A DNA stretch of 64,000 nt. Source: Leisingera caerulea DSM 24564. Lineage in GTDB: Bacteria > Pseudomonadota > Alphaproteobacteria > Rhodobacterales > Rhodobacteraceae. Positions 61,799-64,000 of this stretch are shown piece by piece. Each line of letters opens with the position of its first letter. Position 1 is the stretch's first letter. The notes beneath the pieces are model-generated. The model made no database searches. It worked only from the letters and a program-made list of their open reading frames with translations, and was not told where the DNA came from. Location of the stretch: assembly GCF_000473325.1 (NCBI RefSeq), contig NZ_AXBI01000019.1, forward strand, positions 1 through 64,000, written 5' to 3'. The translations under genes were made by a program, and so were the position numbers.

Positions 61799-62175
61799 CG
61801 CCCGCAGACCACAAAAAGGTCGGCGGCCTGATGGAGGCCTATTTCGAAGGCCTGCATCAGGCCGACAGCACCATGCTGCGCCAGGTGTTTCACCCGCAGC
61901 TGGCCTATGTCTGCGCCACCGAAGGCGATGAGCTGTATCTGGATCTTGAAACCTACATGGGCCGCGTGGACGGGCGCGAGCCGCCGGCCAGGCGCGGCGA
62001 CCCGCGCCAGGAGGAGATCCTGGAGATTGCCTTTGCCGGCAGCAGGCTGGCCCGTGTCAGCGCCCGCATGACCATGATGGGGCGGGAGTTTCACGATCTG
62101 CTGACCCTTGTCCGCGACGGCGCCGAATGGCGCATCGTTGCAAAAGTGTTCTCATATGCCCCGCGGAAGGACTGA
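61795..62175 (+). CDS. NTF2-like (SnoaL/lumazine-binding type) protein
   Basis: A 126-residue small alpha+beta barrel protein. The pattern KVGGLMEAYFEGLHQADSTM, then LRQVFHPQ, and a late DLLTLVRDGAEWRIVAKVF is that of NTF2-like proteins annotated as lumazine-binding or SnoaL-like. Members are isomerases, dehydratases or binding proteins. It overlaps the GST gene by four bases. Confidence 0.82.
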   Translation: MTPADHKKVGGLMEAYFEGLHQADSTMLRQVFHPQLAYVCATEGDELYLDLETYMGRVDGREPPARRGDPRQEEILEIAFAGSRLARVSARMTMMGREFHDLLTLVRDGAEWRIVAKVFSYAPRKD

Positions 62176-62178
62176 CCG

Positions 62179-62400
62179 ATGCCCTATGTGAATATTAAAG
62201 TGACGCGCGAAGGCGGCCCCGAGGGCACCGGCCCGAGTGCAGACCAGAAGGCGCAGCTGATCGCTGGTGTCACCGGCCTGTTGCACGATGTTCTGGGCAA
62301 GAACCCTGCGACGACCTTTGTGGTGATCGACGAGGTCCCGCTGGAGGATTGGGGCATCGGCGGCCTGCCGGTGCAGGAGCACAGGGCCCAGGCGCAATGA
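62179..62400 (+). CDS. 4-oxalocrotonate tautomerase family protein
   Basis: A 73-residue tautomerase starting MPYVNIKVTREGG with the catalytic N-terminal proline. It starts three bases after the NTF2-like stop and overlaps the next gene by four bases. Proteins of this family isomerise enols in aromatic or halo-acid breakdown, in line with the neighbouring GST and monooxygenase. Confidence 0.88.
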   Translation: MPYVNIKVTREGGPEGTGPSADQKAQLIAGVTGLLHDVLGKNPATTFVVIDEVPLEDWGIGGLPVQEHRAQAQ

Positions 62401-63368
62401 AGACCCGGCTGACAGAGGCGCTGGGGATCGCCTGTCCGGTGATCCAGGCGCCGATGGCCTTTGCTGCGGGCGGCGCGCTGGCCAGCGCCGTCACGGATGC
62501 CGGCGGGCTGGGCATGATCGGGGGCGCCTACGGCGATGCCGCGTGGATCAATCAGCAGTTCGATATCGCCGCCGGCACGCGCGCGGGCTGCGGACTGATC
62601 ACCTGGAAGCTTGCGCAACAGCCGCATCTGCTGGATCAGGTGCTGGCGCGCGATCCGGCGGCGCTGTTTTTGTCCTTCGGCAATCCGGCACCCTTTGCAC
62701 CGGCGGTCCGGGACGCCGGCGTGCCGTTGATCTGCCAAGTCCAGACCCTGCGCGATGCGCGGCAGGCACTGGACTGCGGCGCGGACATCGTTGTCGCCCA
62801 GGGGGCGGATGCCGGCGGCCACGGCGAGGCCCGCGGCACCTTTGCCCTGGTGCCCGAAATCGCTGACGAGATCGCGCGCCGGAACAGCAAGGCGCTGCTG
62901 TGCGCGGCCGGGGGCATCACCGACGGGCGCGGTCTGGCTGCGGCCCTGATGCTGGGGGCGGACGGTGCGGTGATCGGCACCCGGTTCTGGGCCTCGCGCG
63001 AGGCGCTGGTGCACCCGCGCATTCTGGCGCGCGCGCTGTCGGCGACGGGGGACGACACCATCCGCACGCGGGTGGTGGACGTGGTCCGCGGTTTTGACTG
63101 GCCCGGCCGCTACAACGGCCGGGTGCTGCGCAACCCGTTTATCCGGAAATGGCACGGCTCCGAAGACGCCTTGAAGCTGGGAACGGGTGCCGAAGCTGCA
63201 CAATGGGCGGCGGCTCAGGATGCCGGGGATCCGGATGTCGCGACCGCCTTTGCCGGCGAAGGTATCGGGCTGATCCGCTCTGCGCCGCCTGCCGGCGAAA
63301 TCCTGGTCAGCCTCGCTGCAGATGCACAGCGGTGCCTGGGGGCAGCGGCGTCCGTTGCCGGCGGCTGA
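62397..63368 (+). CDS. Nitronate monooxygenase family (NPD-type) flavoprotein
   Basis: A 323-residue FMN barrel enzyme. Family segments are ACPVIQAPMAFAAGGALASA, GADAGGHGEARGTFALVPEI with the conserved histidine, and AAGGITDGRGLAAALMLGAD. It oxidises nitronates or related nitroalkanes, though many members are of unknown substrate. The ATG overlaps the upstream stop (ATGA), which fixes the start. It ends the LysR-controlled operon. Confidence 0.88.
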   Translation: MKTRLTEALGIACPVIQAPMAFAAGGALASAVTDAGGLGMIGGAYGDAAWINQQFDIAAGTRAGCGLITWKLAQQPHLLDQVLARDPAALFLSFGNPAPFAPAVRDAGVPLICQVQTLRDARQALDCGADIVVAQGADAGGHGEARGTFALVPEIADEIARRNSKALLCAAGGITDGRGLAAALMLGADGAVIGTRFWASREALVHPRILARALSATGDDTIRTRVVDVVRGFDWPGRYNGRVLRNPFIRKWHGSEDALKLGTGAEAAQWAAAQDAGDPDVATAFAGEGIGLIRSAPPAGEILVSLAADAQRCLGAAASVAGG

Positions 63369-63516
63369 ATGACACGCTGTGCCCCGCGGCACGGATCTGA
63401 ACGGGCTTGGCTGCCTGATATGCCAAGTGGTCCAGGCCGCAGCACAGGCGGTGCACGCACGGTGCACAGGGGGTGTACGCAAGGCACCCCCTTCCCTGCT
63501 TTCGCCTGAAGACGTG

Positions 63517-63549
63517 AAAAAGCCCCGGATGTTTCCATCCGGGGCTTTT
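63517..63549. terminator. Strong bidirectional intrinsic terminator
   Basis: AAAGCCCCGGATG and CATCCGGGGCTTT form a 13-base perfect stem with a TTTC loop, with A- and T-tracts on both sides. It ends nqrF transcription 24 bases after its stop and may also terminate the facing operon. Confidence 0.9.
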
Positions 63550-63572
63550 GGTTTTCCTCTGCGCACTCCGGC

Positions 63573-64000
63573 TCAGCCGCCGAAGTCGTCGAGCATGATG
63601 TCCTCGCGGTCGACGCCCAGGTCCAGCAGCATGTTGATCACCGACTGGTTCATGATCGGCGGGCCGCACATGTAGAATTCGCAGTCTTCCGGCGCCGGGT
63701 GATCCTTGAGGTACTCCTCGTACAGAACGTTATGGATGAAGCCGGTGTAGCCTTTCCAGTCATCCTCCGGCTGCGCGTCGGACAGCGCCACGTGCCATTC
63801 GAAGTTGTCGAACTCCTCGGCCAGCTGGTCGAAGTCCTCGACAAAGAACATCTCCTTCTTCGAGCGCGCGCCGTACCAGAAGCTGATCTTGCGGTCCCGG
63901 TTCTCCAGGCGCTTCAGCTGGTCAAAGATGTGGCTGCGCATCGGCGCCATGCCGGCACCGCCGCCGATGAAGACCATTTCCTTCTGGGTGTCGCGGGCAA
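63573..64000 (-). CDS. nqrF: Na+-NQR subunit F, C-terminal part (partial)
   Basis: The last 142 residues of the NADH-oxidising FAD subunit of the sodium-pumping NADH:quinone reductase; the rest lies beyond the right edge. Visible are [20 protein letters not shown] (NADH-binding), [15 protein letters not shown] and the terminal [19 protein letters not shown] with the conserved cysteine. It is followed by a strong terminator, so here it is the last gene of its transcript and apbE/nqrM are transcribed separately. Confidence 0.95.
   Translation of the reverse strand, partial: ARDTQKEMVFIGGGAGMAPMRSHIFDQLKRLENRDRKISFWYGARSKKEMFFVEDFDQLAEEFDNFEWHVALSDAQPEDDWKGYTGFIHNVLYEEYLKDHPAPEDCEFYMCGPPIMNQSVINMLLDLGVDREDIMLDDFGG

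Overview
The window reads as chromosomal DNA of a marine alphaproteobacterium of the Roseobacter group (Rhodobacteraceae). It is GC-rich and packed with amine/betaine catabolism, TRAP and polyamine-type ABC uptake systems, and parts of a Na+-translocating NADH:quinone reductase (NQR) locus. A complete indigoidine-type NRPS gene cluster (igiD-like) points towards the Leisingera/Phaeobacter lineage. The genus is an inference; no ribosomal gene is present. No tRNA, rRNA or CRISPR array was recognised.

Bases 1-18300: a Na/Pi cotransporter cut by the left edge, a histidinol-phosphatase-like enzyme, a LuxR-type regulator, an agmatinase with a polyamine-type binding protein, a TetR regulator divergent from a PotABCD-like ABC transporter, and then the transporter's likely catabolic partners. 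These are a TMA/DMA-dehydrogenase-like flavoprotein, a Rieske oxygenase and a pyrrolysine-free MttB-family methyltransferase. An opposing pair (GMC oxidoreductase, enolase-superfamily dehydratase) is divergent from a LysR regulator across a long inverted repeat. Together this looks like import and stepwise breakdown of an N-methylated or polyamine-like compound.

Bases 18300-30400: a trans-sulfuration-type PLP enzyme, a ThDP enzyme, a LysR regulator, and a TAXI-type TRAP transporter translationally coupled to a D-amino-acid-dehydrogenase-like flavoprotein and an Asp/Glu-racemase-like protein. A class V aminotransferase follows.

Bases 30400-43440 look like an acquired island. It starts with a decayed IS5-family element and carries a TetR regulator, the indigoidine-type cluster (dehydrogenase, isomerase-fold protein, A-Ox-T-TE synthetase, tautomerase, MFS exporter, terminator) and an opposing operon of a YqcI/YcgG-family protein, a cupin and an amino-acid permease with a divergent Lrp regulator. 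It ends in gene debris that includes a diverged 3' end of a class V aminotransferase like the one at the left border.

Bases 43440-54100 return to amine catabolism: a dimethylglycine/sarcosine dehydrogenase-like protein, an AbrB-Doc toxin-antitoxin pair, a LysR regulator with MmgE/PrpD and a second MttB-family protein, an aldehyde dehydrogenase, and a NodT-type outer-membrane efflux lipoprotein.

Bases 54100-64000 hold nqrM and apbE, and nqrF at the right edge, all on the minus strand. They are separated by about 8 kb of other genes: a small membrane protein, a CBS-domain protein, a three-gene module of a signal-less subtilisin-like protease with two small membrane-anchored proteins of unknown family, and a LysR-controlled GST/NTF2-like/tautomerase/nitronate-monooxygenase operon. 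The protease module is the strongest candidate here for an undescribed system; the YqcI/YcgG operon is second.
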